The notes under the pieces are model-generated. The model was not told the DNA's origin, made no database searches, and was given only the letters and a program-made list of their open reading frames with translations. Shown piece after piece: positions 51,419 through 59,960 of a stretch of DNA of 64,000 bases. Source of the DNA: Corynebacterium sp. MSK008. Its GTDB lineage: Bacteria > Actinomycetota > Actinomycetes > Mycobacteriales > Mycobacteriaceae. Position numbers and translations under genes: made by a program. Position 1 is the stretch's first letter; every line of letters starts with the position of its first letter. The DNA is taken from NCBI RefSeq assembly GCF_030232585.1, contig NZ_JASPJX010000009.1, forward strand, positions 48,843 through 112,842, in the 5' to 3' direction.

Positions 51419-52027
51419 CTACTGCGCCAGCTCGTTCACTGCCTGCATAATAACCGCCGGATCTGCGGTGCGAAGCCACCGGCTCACCCAGTTCTGCTCC
51501 GCCAGCTCCGCGTACGCCTGAAACGTCGCCACCTGCAGGGCCACGTCGCGTTCGTAGCGGTCGCGGGTGCGCGAGACGTCCTGCTCTTCGCGCGCCTGCG
51601 CGCGCTCACGGGCAACATCTGGGGTGGTGTCCACCAATACTTGAAGATCGGGCTTGGGCAGCTCCAACTTCTCAAACTCCAAGTCGAGGACCCACTTCAC
51701 CGCGGCCGCGTCGCCCGTGCGGGCGCTGGTGTACGCCGCGTTCGAAGCGACGTAGCGGTCCAGGATGATGATGCGGTCGCGGTGGCCAGCGAAGCCGTCG
51801 AGAAGCTCCTTCGCCCCATGCCTGTCCAAGGCGAACATGGTGGCCATGCCGAACGCGGAATCTGTCAGGTCACCCATGCGTCCGTGCAGGGCGTCCTGCG
51901 CCAACTGCGCGTGCACGGACGTCTCATAGCGGGGAAATGCCAGGGTCTCGGCGCCGAGGCGCTCCTTCAGGGCGGTGACGAGCGTGTTTTTGCCGGCACC
52001 GTCGATGCCTTCAACTGCGACAATCAT
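51419..52027 (-). CDS. tmk: Thymidylate kinase
   Basis: A 202-residue dTMP kinase for dTTP synthesis. P-loop is VEGIDGAGKNTLVTALK near residue 5, DR motif IILDRYVASNAAYTSART near 90, and a lid region with REEQDVSRTRDRYERD near 150. It precedes mtrA as in other Actinobacteria. Confidence 0.94.
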   Translation of the reverse strand: MIVAVEGIDGAGKNTLVTALKERLGAETLAFPRYETSVHAQLAQDALHGRMGDLTDSAFGMATMFALDRHGAKELLDGFAGHRDRIIILDRYVASNAAYTSARTGDAAAVKWVLDLEFEKLELPKPDLQVLVDTTPDVARERAQAREEQDVSRTRDRYERDVALQVATFQAYAELAEQNWVSRWLRTADPAVIMQAVNELAQ

Positions 52028-52031
52028 GCAG

Positions 52032-52382
52032 TTACGCCAGCGCCTCGAGGAACTGCTCCAGGTCCTCCTCGGTGTCCGCTTCCTCGAGCACAGCGGCCGC
52101 AGACTCGACCAACTGCTCGTCCATCTCGTCGGGACGCATGCGGATAAATGGGTACGTCTCGGCGATCTCACCGGCAGAAAACGGTGCGCCCGCCCAAATC
52201 GCGGCGATGGTCGCTGCCGCCTGACCGTTCAGCAACTCGTCCTCAGACGGGTCCTGCTTCGCGGCGAGGAGGACCGCGTCACGGACCGCTTCAAAAACCT
52301 CGTCGAAATCGAGATCGACCAGCTCGTCCAGGAAGTCCGTGTTGGTATCGACCGTGAAAATCTGCTCGTCCCAAGTGCTCAC
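52032..52382 (-). CDS. DUF4259 domain protein
   Basis: A 116-residue acidic protein starting with GTG, MSTWDEQIFTVDTNTDFLDE, followed by DEVFEAVRDAVLLAAKQ and AATIAAIWAGAPFS. The MxxWGxxxFxxDxAxDFLxxL-like start is DUF4259. GGAGC is 7 bp before the start. It is 4 bp upstream of tmk and co-directional. Function unknown. Confidence 0.8.
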   Translation of the reverse strand: MSTWDEQIFTVDTNTDFLDELVDLDFDEVFEAVRDAVLLAAKQDPSEDELLNGQAAATIAAIWAGAPFSAGEIAETYPFIRMRPDEMDEQLVESAAAVLEEADTEEDLEQFLEALA

Positions 52383-52526
52383 TGCGGCGCTCCTTCCATA
52401 GGTAGTGCGCGAACGGACGCCCGCGCATCGTGTTACACCCATCTGTATACGGCAAAACACTCCCCCGGGGCAGGCAGACGCGCAACGACTCACCGCGTGG
52501 GGGTTCCGCATTTACCATTCGCGTGC

Positions 52527-52567
52527 TATAAACAGTGCTACAAAGCGAAACGTTACCAAGTTGTAAC
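52527..52567 (+). promoter_or_regulatory. Promoter with GTTAC inverted repeat
   Basis: TATAAA (52527-52532) could be the -10 box of the secreted-protein gene at 52608. GTTAC (52552-52556) and GTAAC (52563-52567) form an inverted pair separated by CAAGTT just downstream. GTAAC-type boxes are described as MtrA targets in Actinobacteria, and mtrA is 1 kb away, but a direct repeat is usual there. An attractive but unproven link. Confidence 0.4.
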
Positions 52568-52607
52568 CAAGACGTGGGGACGAAAACGCCCCACGGGAGG
52601 AGTCGCC

Positions 52608-53582
52608 GTGGAAGGGACAGCACGCCGGGTAGCCGTTTTCATCGGCGCAGGTGCGCTGCTTGCTGCCCTCGTCGGGTTCACCGTCTGGGCCACCTCCTCC
52701 CCCGGCCAGAACAACCGCGCCGGTTTCACCGCTGAAGCAGCCGGAACCGCAGGTGCCAGCGCCACGTCCACCGCGTCGAGCCCGACAACTGCAACGGTGA
52801 CAGAGAACCAGACGCAAACGCGTACCGTGCGCAGCGCCACCAACTCCGCAGACAACAACGGCGGCACCGACCGCGCCGTGGGCACGGCGGGCCAAGCAGG
52901 CCCCGGCCAACAACGCGCCGGCGCGTCCATGCCCACCGGCTACAACGCGGCGCACGACCCGTACCTGCCGCCGCACGCTGTTGTCGCGCCGGCGCCAGAA
53001 TCTGGGCAGCCGTCCCGCGTATACCGCCCGTCAAACATTGTCCCGTCCTCTGCCCGCCCGATGACAGCGCAGGACACCAAACCAGCAGCGGAGCCGACCC
53101 CGGCGGGCGGCCAGACCAGCGCACGTACCCCGTCCCAGCAAACACCGGACAGCACCCCGTCGCGCGAGCCAGGCGAGAGCAGCGTCGGCCAGACGAGCAC
53201 CCCGGCCGCCCCAGCACCCGGCGGATCTGAAGCGCAGCCGTCGGAGGCCGCCGAGCCGACGCACCCCCCTTCTGCAGAGCCGTCGAAGCAGCCAGAGCAG
53301 TCGCCGACCACCGAAGCGTCCGACGAATCGGAGCAGGACCCGCAGCCGGGTCGCGGTGCGGGCCCGTCGCACGGGCCGGACGGCGTCCAGGACGCAGCGC
53401 CGTCTCCTTCCGACCCGGCTAGCGCGCACGGCGCGACGATGCAGCCGTCCGCAGGTGCCGGTATCGCCGAGTCTTCCCCCGTGCCGCAGAACACCAGCCA
53501 AAACGCTGCAGCCAAGACGACTCCGGATGCCGCCCCGACTCATGTCGAAGGCAAAGAAGACGTTGCGGGCTACCCGCAGTAG
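52608..53582 (+). CDS. Membrane-anchored Pro/Ser/Thr/Ala-rich secreted protein
   Basis: A 324-residue protein with one N-terminal membrane helix (AVFIGAGALLAALVGFTVWA) and a long, low-complexity exterior rich in Ala, Pro, Ser, Thr, Glu and Gln, with no recognised domain. Such composition suits a wall-spanning stalk or a disordered surface protein. GTG start with GGGAGGAG in front. It faces manA convergently (3 bp between stops). Confidence 0.65.
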   Translation: MEGTARRVAVFIGAGALLAALVGFTVWATSSPGQNNRAGFTAEAAGTAGASATSTASSPTTATVTENQTQTRTVRSATNSADNNGGTDRAVGTAGQAGPGQQRAGASMPTGYNAAHDPYLPPHAVVAPAPESGQPSRVYRPSNIVPSSARPMTAQDTKPAAEPTPAGGQTSARTPSQQTPDSTPSREPGESSVGQTSTPAAPAPGGSEAQPSEAAEPTHPPSAEPSKQPEQSPTTEASDESEQDPQPGRGAGPSHGPDGVQDAAPSPSDPASAHGATMQPSAGAGIAESSPVPQNTSQNAAAKTTPDAAPTHVEGKEDVAGYPQ

Positions 53583-53585
53583 CGG

Positions 53586-54767
53586 CTAGGCCGTCGCCAC
53601 AAACACTTGCGCCGCACCCGAAGCGGTCAACTCGACGTTTCCTTCGCTTGCCGGCACCCAGGCGCCATTGCCTTGGGGCAGCACGAACCCGTCGGCACCG
53701 CGCACCTCGCCGGCGGTGCACAGCACGATTGCGGGCCCGTCCTCGTCGATGGGCAACGTTTCGCCGTCGGAAAGCGCATGCACGCGCACCGCGAAACTGT
53801 CCACCGGGAGCTTGAACTCCACCCCGCCCTGGGACGGGGCCGCTTCCGCCCGCGGATTTTCCAAGGTGCTGAAGTCCAGCACCTTCACCAGCTCCGGCAC
53901 GTCCACGTGCTTGGTGGTCAACCCGCCGCGCAGCACGTTGTCGGAATTGGCCATGACTTCTACGCCCAGCCCGGACAGGTAGGCGTGGAGCTGGCCGGCG
54001 CGCAGAAACGCCGCCTCGCCAGGCGCGAGGGTGAGCACATTGAGCAGCAGCGCCGCAAGCACGCCGACGTCACCCGGGTAGGCCTGGTTGAGCTCCAGGT
54101 AGACCTCCGCGGCCTCCACCATCCACGCAGGTGCGGTGTGCTTCTCAACGAGCTCCGCCGCCGCGCGCTTCACCGCCTCGATCAGCTCCACCCGCGGCTG
54201 GTGCGGCAGCGAAATCAGCGTGGTGAACAACGCGCGCAGATCACCTTCACCGTCCGTGGGCAACAAGGTGGCATAGCGGTTCAGCTCCGCGCTGCCAAGC
54301 TCGTCAAAAAACGCGGCGGTATCCGGCACCGGACGGAACCCGGCAAGGGCGCGGAACTCGGTGAGCGCAACGATGAGCTCGGGCTTGTGGTTCGGGTCCT
54401 TGTAGTTGCGGTCCGGGCTGTTCAGCGCAATCCCCTCAGCGTTTTCCCGCTCGAAGCCTTCCTTGGCCTGCTCCAGTGAGGGGTGGGCCTGGATGCTCAA
54501 AGGGGCGGCGGCGGCAAGCAGTTTGACCAGAAACGGCAGCTGGTCGCCGTGAGCTTCCTGCACCCGCGCACCCAGCGCGGCGGCAGGGTCGTCGGCGATG
54601 ACCTCGTCGAGGCCCAGCCCGTTCACCGTCGCCGGGGCGGCCGGGTGGGCGCCGAACCAGAGCTCGGCCTGCGGCTGCGGGCTCGGCGAAGGTTCGCCTC
54701 GCAACTGGGCAATTAACGTATGGGAGCCCCAGGGGTAGGGGCGCAGAGCTCCTTCGAGGTGCTCCAT
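53586..54767 (-). CDS. manA: Mannose-6-phosphate isomerase
   Basis: A 393-residue type I PMI. Zinc ligands are visible in PLSIQAHPSLEQAKEGF near 95-110 (Gln, His), KPELIVALTEF near 130 (Glu) and FLRAGQLHAYLSGLGVEVM near 250 (His). It converts fructose-6-P to mannose-6-P for GDP-mannose. Start at 54767 has AAGGAG in front. Feeds phosphomannomutase encoded two genes on. Confidence 0.94.
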   Translation of the reverse strand: MEHLEGALRPYPWGSHTLIAQLRGEPSPSPQPQAELWFGAHPAAPATVNGLGLDEVIADDPAAALGARVQEAHGDQLPFLVKLLAAAAPLSIQAHPSLEQAKEGFERENAEGIALNSPDRNYKDPNHKPELIVALTEFRALAGFRPVPDTAAFFDELGSAELNRYATLLPTDGEGDLRALFTTLISLPHQPRVELIEAVKRAAAELVEKHTAPAWMVEAAEVYLELNQAYPGDVGVLAALLLNVLTLAPGEAAFLRAGQLHAYLSGLGVEVMANSDNVLRGGLTTKHVDVPELVKVLDFSTLENPRAEAAPSQGGVEFKLPVDSFAVRVHALSDGETLPIDEDGPAIVLCTAGEVRGADGFVLPQGNGAWVPASEGNVELTASGAAQVFVATA

Positions 54768-54777
54768 GGTTCTCCTT

Positions 54778-55776
54778 CTACTCCTCCGTGGCGGCGGCAT
54801 CGGCGTCGGCGACTAGCGCCGTCGCCGCGTACGCCCTGGAAAGCAGGCGCGCCGCACGGGCCGCCGGATCATCCGCATCGGTCTCCACGCACTCGATCCA
54901 GCTGCCTGCTGGGCCCACCGGATCGGTGGTCTCGCACGACCAAACAACGGTTGTTAAACCTACCAGCTTCGAGGGGCCGTCAAGGTAGGGGTCGTGGAAG
55001 ATATCGTCCGCGGCGGCGGCGGAATTGCCCTCCTGAGCACGCTGGACAGCAAAGGGCAATTCCTGGGCATCCACCGCGGAAGCGGGGATGCCGTGCGTCG
55101 ACCACAGCGCCGCCACTAGCCCCGCCACCGCGCTTCCGGCCCGCCCGAATCCGGTGTGCAACACCCGGGCGCCGTCAACCTGGGCGCGCAGTTTGCGCGC
55201 GGCGTTGACCGCCACGTCGCGCCTTGGGGAGACAGACTCCAGCTCGGCGTCCACTTCCGCCGCCAGGAGCTCGAACCGCTCCGCCACCACTTCAGCTGGC
55301 TGGCGCAGCGTGGCAAGCACCGCCCCCACGACGGCACACGCGCGCAGCGGGGAGGCCCCAGCGGTGTCGGGCAGGGCGGGGATGACGGTGGTGGCCTTTG
55401 GTGCGTCGTCAAGCAAGGGCCCCTTATTCGGGCCGGCGAGGATGGTTTCGGCGCCGCGGTTGGCCGCGGTGATCAAACCGCGCAGATCCTCCTCGCGGCC
55501 CGCGTTGTCGCCCACAACCACCACGACATCGAGCGCACCGACGTACGCCGGCAGCACGTCCGCGACCACCACCGGCACTTCGAGCGGGGCGGCGAACGCC
55601 ACCACCGCACGCGCCGCAGCTGCCGCGACCTGGTCCGTGGCCAGCACGACCACGCTGCGGGGCTCAAGCCCGTGCAACCCCGCAAGCAGGTGTGCCGCCT
55701 GGCCCACGGCGCGGAGCTGGGCGCCCTCGTGGGCGATGTCGAAAAACAGGGCGTCTTCCCTGGAAAGTCCGCTCAT
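54778..55776 (-). CDS. SIS-domain protein of the mannose locus (Rv3256c type)
   Basis: A 332-residue protein between manA and phosphomannomutase, as in mycobacteria. Sugar isomerase-like strands VVVLATDQVAAAAARAV, DVVVVVGDNAGREEDL and VLHTGFGRAGSAVAGLV, plus STHGIPASAVDAQELPF resemble a bifunctional phosphoglucose/phosphomannose isomerase fold. I do not see clear catalytic Glu/His. Function inferred as sugar-phosphate binding. Confidence 0.8.
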   Translation of the reverse strand: MSGLSREDALFFDIAHEGAQLRAVGQAAHLLAGLHGLEPRSVVVLATDQVAAAAARAVVAFAAPLEVPVVVADVLPAYVGALDVVVVVGDNAGREEDLRGLITAANRGAETILAGPNKGPLLDDAPKATTVIPALPDTAGASPLRACAVVGAVLATLRQPAEVVAERFELLAAEVDAELESVSPRRDVAVNAARKLRAQVDGARVLHTGFGRAGSAVAGLVAALWSTHGIPASAVDAQELPFAVQRAQEGNSAAAADDIFHDPYLDGPSKLVGLTTVVWSCETTDPVGPAGSWIECVETDADDPAARAARLLSRAYAATALVADADAAATEE

Positions 55777-55801
55777 ACCCCGCGAGCGTACGCGGGGATG
55801 A

Positions 55802-57172
55802 TTATGCGCGGATGATGCCGAGGATTTCCTCCGTCAGCGCGTCCACCTCTTCGCGCGTCGGCGCCTCGGCGTTCAGGCGCAGCAGCGGCTCGGTGTTGGA
55901 GGCGCGCACGTTGAACCATGCCTTGGAGCCTTTCAGCTGCACGGTCACGCCGTCGAGGGTGTCGACGGATTCCGCGCGGTCTTTGAACGCGTCCACCACG
56001 CGCTGCGTGGCCGCGGCCTGGTCGGCGACCTCGGAGTTGATCTCGCCGGAGGCGGTGTAGCGCTCGTATTGCGCCATCAGCTCGCTCAGCGGCGCGTCCT
56101 GCTCCGCCAGCGCGGCCAGCACGTGCAGCGCGGCCACAAGACCGGAGTCAGCGTTGAAGAACTCCGAGAAGTAGTAGTGCGCGGAGTGCTCGCCGCCGAA
56201 CAGCGCGGCATGCTCCGCCATCTGCGCCTTGATGTAGGAATGGCCCACGCGGGTGCGCACCGCCTTGCCGCCGTGTTCTTCAATCAACTCCGGCACCGCG
56301 CGCGAGGTGATCAGGTTGTGGATGACGGTCGCGCCAGGGTGCTGCTCGAGCGTGCGGGTGGCAATCAGCGCGGTGATCGCGGACGGTGAGACAGCCTCTC
56401 CGCGCTCGTCCACCACGAAGCAGCGGTCCGCGTCGCCGTCGAAGGCCAGCCCGATATCGGCGCCCTGCTCCACGGTGAACTTCTGCAGGTCCACCAGGTT
56501 CTTCGGGTCCAGCGGGTTCGCCTCGTGGTTGGGGAAGGTGCCGTCGAGCTCGAAGTACAGCGGGCGGATGTCCATATCCCCCAGCACTGCCGGCACCGTC
56601 ATGCCGGCCATGCCGTTGGCCGCGTCCACCGCCACAACAAGCTTGCGGCGCGCAGGCACCGGCACAAGCTCGCGCAGGTAGGAGGCGTACTCATCCAGGG
56701 CATCATGCTTATCGACGCCCCCGGCTTCCCCCTCATACTCCGGCACACCCTCGAGGATCATGCGGGCGATCTCGCCCAAACCCGTGTCTGTGGACACCGG
56801 GGTTGCACCCGCGCGACAGAGCTTGATGCCGTTGTACTGCGCCGGGTTGTGCGAAGCGGTGAACATCGCGCCGGCGCAGCGCTTCGTGCCGGCGACGAAG
56901 TACAGCTCGTCGGTGGAGGTCAGGCCCAGCAGTGTCACGTTGAGGCCCTGGCTGGCGGCGCCTTGCGCGAAGGCGTCTGCAAGCGCGGGCGAGGACGGGC
57001 GCATGTCGTGGCCGACCGCGATGCGGGTCTCGCCTTCCCCGCGCAGGATGTGCGCGAACGCCGCGCCTGCGGTGCGGACGAAGTCCTCGTCGATGGTCTC
57101 GCCAACGACGCCGCGGACGTCGTACGCCTTGATAACGCTCTTCAGCGTCTCGTTTGTGTGCTCAATAGCCAT
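55802..57172 (-). CDS. Phosphomannomutase / phosphoglucomutase
   Basis: A 456-residue alpha-D-phosphohexomutase (ManB/PmmA type). Phosphoserine loop is MFTASHNPAQYNGIKLC near residues 101-117, metal loop LAFDGDADRCFVVD near 240, sugar loop GGEHSAHYYFSEFF near 323 and phosphate loop VRASNTEPLLRLNAE near 425. It interconverts mannose-6-P and mannose-1-P. Genes of this type are named pmmA or manB in different species, so no symbol is fixed. Confidence 0.93.
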   Translation of the reverse strand: MAIEHTNETLKSVIKAYDVRGVVGETIDEDFVRTAGAAFAHILRGEGETRIAVGHDMRPSSPALADAFAQGAASQGLNVTLLGLTSTDELYFVAGTKRCAGAMFTASHNPAQYNGIKLCRAGATPVSTDTGLGEIARMILEGVPEYEGEAGGVDKHDALDEYASYLRELVPVPARRKLVVAVDAANGMAGMTVPAVLGDMDIRPLYFELDGTFPNHEANPLDPKNLVDLQKFTVEQGADIGLAFDGDADRCFVVDERGEAVSPSAITALIATRTLEQHPGATVIHNLITSRAVPELIEEHGGKAVRTRVGHSYIKAQMAEHAALFGGEHSAHYYFSEFFNADSGLVAALHVLAALAEQDAPLSELMAQYERYTASGEINSEVADQAAATQRVVDAFKDRAESVDTLDGVTVQLKGSKAWFNVRASNTEPLLRLNAEAPTREEVDALTEEILGIIRA

Positions 57173-57190
57173 GCGCGGTATCTTATCGCG

Positions 57191-57658
57191 CTACTGCTCA
57201 GCCTCCGGGTCCGGCACGATGCGCAGGTGGGAGCGCCGAGCCGCCTTGGCCGCGGCTATCTGCTCCTCCACACGCTTCGTGCGGTGCACCGGGTGGTTGG
57301 AGGTGTCCGGGTTGTTGAAGTCCTTGTCCGCCGAGTACTCGATCGGGTCCTGGCCGGTTTCCACCAGCCCGGTGGTCACCCGCCCTGCTTCGCGTACCGC
57401 CTCCGCGAGTGCGGTGATCTCGGTGTTCTCGTCGTCCAGCTCGTCGTCGTCAAGCTCGACATGCTCGACGCGGACCAGCTCCCACCCCACCGGGGCGGTG
57501 ATGTGTGCGGAATGGCGCTCACATAGGTCCCATGCGTGCGGGTCCGGGGCGGGCGCGAGCGGTCCGACCACTGCCGTCGAATCCGCGTACGCGTAGATCA
57601 GCGTGGCCACGGCGGGCCGACCGCACCCGGGGCGGCAACAACGGCGGTAAATATTCAC
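57191..57658 (-). CDS. DUF3499 protein
   Basis: A 155-residue conserved actinobacterial protein. The N-terminus has a zinc-like cluster RRCCRPGCGRPAVATL followed by WDLCERHSAHITAPVGWELV with Cys and His. GTG start. Function unknown. It corresponds to Rv3258c and lies between phosphomannomutase and the metallopeptidase-like gene. Confidence 0.85.
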   Translation of the reverse strand: MNIYRRCCRPGCGRPAVATLIYAYADSTAVVGPLAPAPDPHAWDLCERHSAHITAPVGWELVRVEHVELDDDELDDENTEITALAEAVREAGRVTTGLVETGQDPIEYSADKDFNNPDTSNHPVHRTKRVEEQIAAAKAARRSHLRIVPDPEAEQ

Positions 57659-57751
57659 GGCGCCAAGTCTAAACCCCACATTGAGATTTCGATAGTGCAA
57701 CGCGGCGCGCCCGCGCCACCTTTGCCGCGCGGGACAATAGCATTGCCAGCT

Positions 57752-58225
57752 ATGAGCTCGACAGGCCCCTCCCACGTGCAACCGGCCCGCAACCGTCACG
57801 GCCGGGGCGTGCGCGGGCCCATCCTGCCGGTGGGGGTGCCACGCTACCGCACCCGCGCAAACAGCTTCGACCAGCTGGTCATCGACGCCTACGCACCACT
57901 GCACAACCAGTACTTCAACGAGCTGGCCGGCGTGGACCTGGCCGTGGACACCATCCCGCGCATGCGCTTACACCCCGATATGACGGTGCTTCCGGACGAG
58001 ATCATCGCCGACGGCCCAGTGCCGCTCGGCCGCGTGCTGCAGGCCGGCGTGGACAAGCACGGCAACCCCACGCGCGCACGCTTTGTGGTGTTCCGCATGC
58101 CCATTGAGCACCGCACCACGCACACACAAGAGCGGTCAGAACTCCTCACATGGGTTCTGACCGCTCTTGTGGCCAATTACCTCAACTTGGATCCGAGGAC
58201 TATCACCCCAGACTTCCCCTGGTAA
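57752..58225 (+). CDS. Metallopeptidase-like protein (Rv3259 type), zinc site not visible
   Basis: A 157-residue conserved protein. The N-terminal basic region (NRHGRGVRGPILPVGVPRYR) precedes a core with FDQLVIDAYAPLHNQYFNEL and PDEIIADGPVPLGRVL. In family members an HExxx-like zinc helix follows the strand VVFRxPLE; here it reads LLTWVLTALVANYLNLDP and the His/Glu are absent. TAGCAT lies 8 bp before the ATG. Whether it has peptidase activity is doubtful. Confidence 0.75.
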   Translation: MSSTGPSHVQPARNRHGRGVRGPILPVGVPRYRTRANSFDQLVIDAYAPLHNQYFNELAGVDLAVDTIPRMRLHPDMTVLPDEIIADGPVPLGRVLQAGVDKHGNPTRARFVVFRMPIEHRTTHTQERSELLTWVLTALVANYLNLDPRTITPDFPW

Positions 58226-58228
58226 GGC

Positions 58229-58525
58229 TTAGCCGATCTGCTTTTTCAGGCGGCGGCGCTCACGGTCGGAGAGCCCGCCCCAAATGCCGAAACGCTCGTC
58301 GTGCTCGAGTGCGTACTCCAAGCACTCGTCGCGCACGGCGCACGCCTTGCAGATTCGCTTCGCCTCACGCGTGGAGCCACCCTTCTCGGGGAAGAACGCC
58401 TCCGGGTCGGTCTGGGCGCACAGCGCCTGGTCCTGCCACTCCTGCTCGACGGCGCCGAACAACTCGTCGAGGGTCATCCCTCCTGCGGCTGCGCCGCGGA
58501 GGGTGGCGTCTGCCTGGTTTTCCAC
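58229..58525 (-). CDS. whiB2: WhiB2 (WhmD) iron-sulfur regulator of cell division
   Basis: A 98-residue WhiB protein. Cysteines in DQALCAQTDPEAFFPEKGG, ICKACAVRDECLEYAL bind the cluster; FGIWGGLSDRERRRLKKQIG gives the turn and basic tail. The tail ends the protein, typical of WhiB2. GTG start at 58525 with AAGGAAGG; an internal Met (MTLDELFG) is a possible shorter start. Required for septation in mycobacteria. Confidence 0.93.
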   Translation of the reverse strand: MENQADATLRGAAAGGMTLDELFGAVEQEWQDQALCAQTDPEAFFPEKGGSTREAKRICKACAVRDECLEYALEHDERFGIWGGLSDRERRRLKKQIG

Positions 58526-58692
58526 GCCATTACCTTCCTTAGTTGCTTGTCGGTCGTATAAGAGTGGTGACCGCAGTTCCCGGCGGGCGGGTTCTGCGGA
58601 TAACACTGTTGTGATTACACACCGCGACACTAAATAGCCGCAACCAGAATTCTGCAGTTTTTGCCCCGGACACCCCATTTCCCACGTCGCTC

Positions 58693-58716
58693 GTCACACG
58701 AGTCACATCAGTCACA
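58693..58716. repeat. Three GTCACA boxes with 9-bp period
   Basis: GTCACA at 58693, 58702 and 58711, each 9 bp apart, in the intergenic region between whiB2 and manC (divided by about 170 bp from the whiB2 start). Equal spacing, close to one helical turn, suggests one protein bound in a row. No assigned regulator. Confidence 0.4.
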
Positions 58717-58805
58717 CGTAGCGAAAGATGGGGGTGGGTATAGGGGGTACTACATCTAGTGGTGGCGCGGATTTGAGCAACTATTTGCCGGTTTTGGCGT
58801 GTCGC

Positions 58806-59924
58806 TTACGCGTCCGGAGAGAAACGCACTCCCGAGTCCGGAATTTCCACACCCGGCCACACACGCATGCCCGCCTGCAGCTCGCAACGCGCCCCGACGC
58901 GTGCTCCCTCGCCGATCACGCAGTCCGTGATCCGCGCGTTCGCCCCAATCCTCGCCCCGGCGGCGATGATGGAGTTGCGCACCATCGCGCCGGGCTCGAT
59001 GGTCACGCCGTCGAAGATCACCGAATCGTCCACGCGCGAGCCGGCGCCGATCTCGCAGCCGCGGCCGACAGCCGTGCCGCCCATGAGGATGACGCCGTGC
59101 GCGACGCCAGCGGAGTCGTCGACAAGCGACTCGCCCGTGCGCCCCTCAAGCAGCGGCGAGTAGGCGATGCCGCGCACCACGTCCGAGGAACCCTGGACGA
59201 AATCGTCCGGGCGGCCCATGTCGCGCCAGTAGGACGAATCCACGTGGCCGACCACCTTCGCGCCCGACGACAACAGCCCCGGGAACGTCTCGCGCTCCAC
59301 CGACACCACCCGGCCAGCTGGGATCTGCTCGATCACGGAGCGCTTGAACACGTAGCAGCCGGCGTTGATCTGGTCGGTCGGCGGATCCTCCGTCTTCTCC
59401 AGAAACGCCAGCACGTTGCCGTCCTCGTCTGTGGGCACCGAGCCGAAGGCGCGCGGATCCGGCACGCGCACCAGGTGCAGCGTGACATCCGCGTCCTTGT
59501 CAACGTGGGTGGCGGCGATGGCGGACAGGTCCGCGCCGGAAAGCACATCACCGTTGAAGACCATCGCGTTGTCGTAGCGCAGCTTGTCCAAAACGTTGCG
59601 GATGCCGCCGCCGGTGCCGAGGGCTTCCTCCTCCACCACATACTCGATTTCCAGGCCGAATTCGGAGCCGTCGCCGAAGTACTCCTCGAACACCTCCGCC
59701 TTATAGGACGTGCCCAGCACAACGTGGTGCATGCCGGCGGCCTTGATTCGGGCCAACAGGTGCGCCAGGAATGGATACCCCGCGGTGGGCAGCATCGGCT
59801 TCGGCGTCGACACCGTCAGCGGGCGCAGGCGCGTGCCGCGCCCGCCCACCAGGATTACCGCATCCATCTCTGCCACTGCCCCGTCGGCCGCCTGCGTGGC
59901 GCCGATGTGCTCCGAAGTTGCCAT
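58806..59924 (-). CDS. manC: Mannose-1-phosphate guanylyltransferase
   Basis: A 372-residue nucleotidyltransferase. Signature VILVGGRGTRLRPLTVSTPKP near 24-44 with PMLPTAGYPFL, followed by the core and a C-terminal left-handed beta-helix with hexapeptide repeats (VGRGCEIGAGSRVDDSV, IGANARITDCVIGEGARVG). It makes GDP-mannose from mannose-1-P and GTP, for mannans, LAM and glycolipids. Named manB or manC in different Actinobacteria (Rv3264c). Confidence 0.9.
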   Translation of the reverse strand: MATSEHIGATQAADGAVAEMDAVILVGGRGTRLRPLTVSTPKPMLPTAGYPFLAHLLARIKAAGMHHVVLGTSYKAEVFEEYFGDGSEFGLEIEYVVEEEALGTGGGIRNVLDKLRYDNAMVFNGDVLSGADLSAIAATHVDKDADVTLHLVRVPDPRAFGSVPTDEDGNVLAFLEKTEDPPTDQINAGCYVFKRSVIEQIPAGRVVSVERETFPGLLSSGAKVVGHVDSSYWRDMGRPDDFVQGSSDVVRGIAYSPLLEGRTGESLVDDSAGVAHGVILMGGTAVGRGCEIGAGSRVDDSVIFDGVTIEPGAMVRNSIIAAGARIGANARITDCVIGEGARVGARCELQAGMRVWPGVEIPDSGVRFSPDA

Positions 59925-59960
59925 TGCTCGTCCTTTTCTTCCTGCCTACTGGAGTTTTCT

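Noticed and set aside
58693..58716. Plasmid-like iterons marking an origin
   Set aside because: Only three 6-bp boxes, no Rep gene or AT-rich tract nearby.
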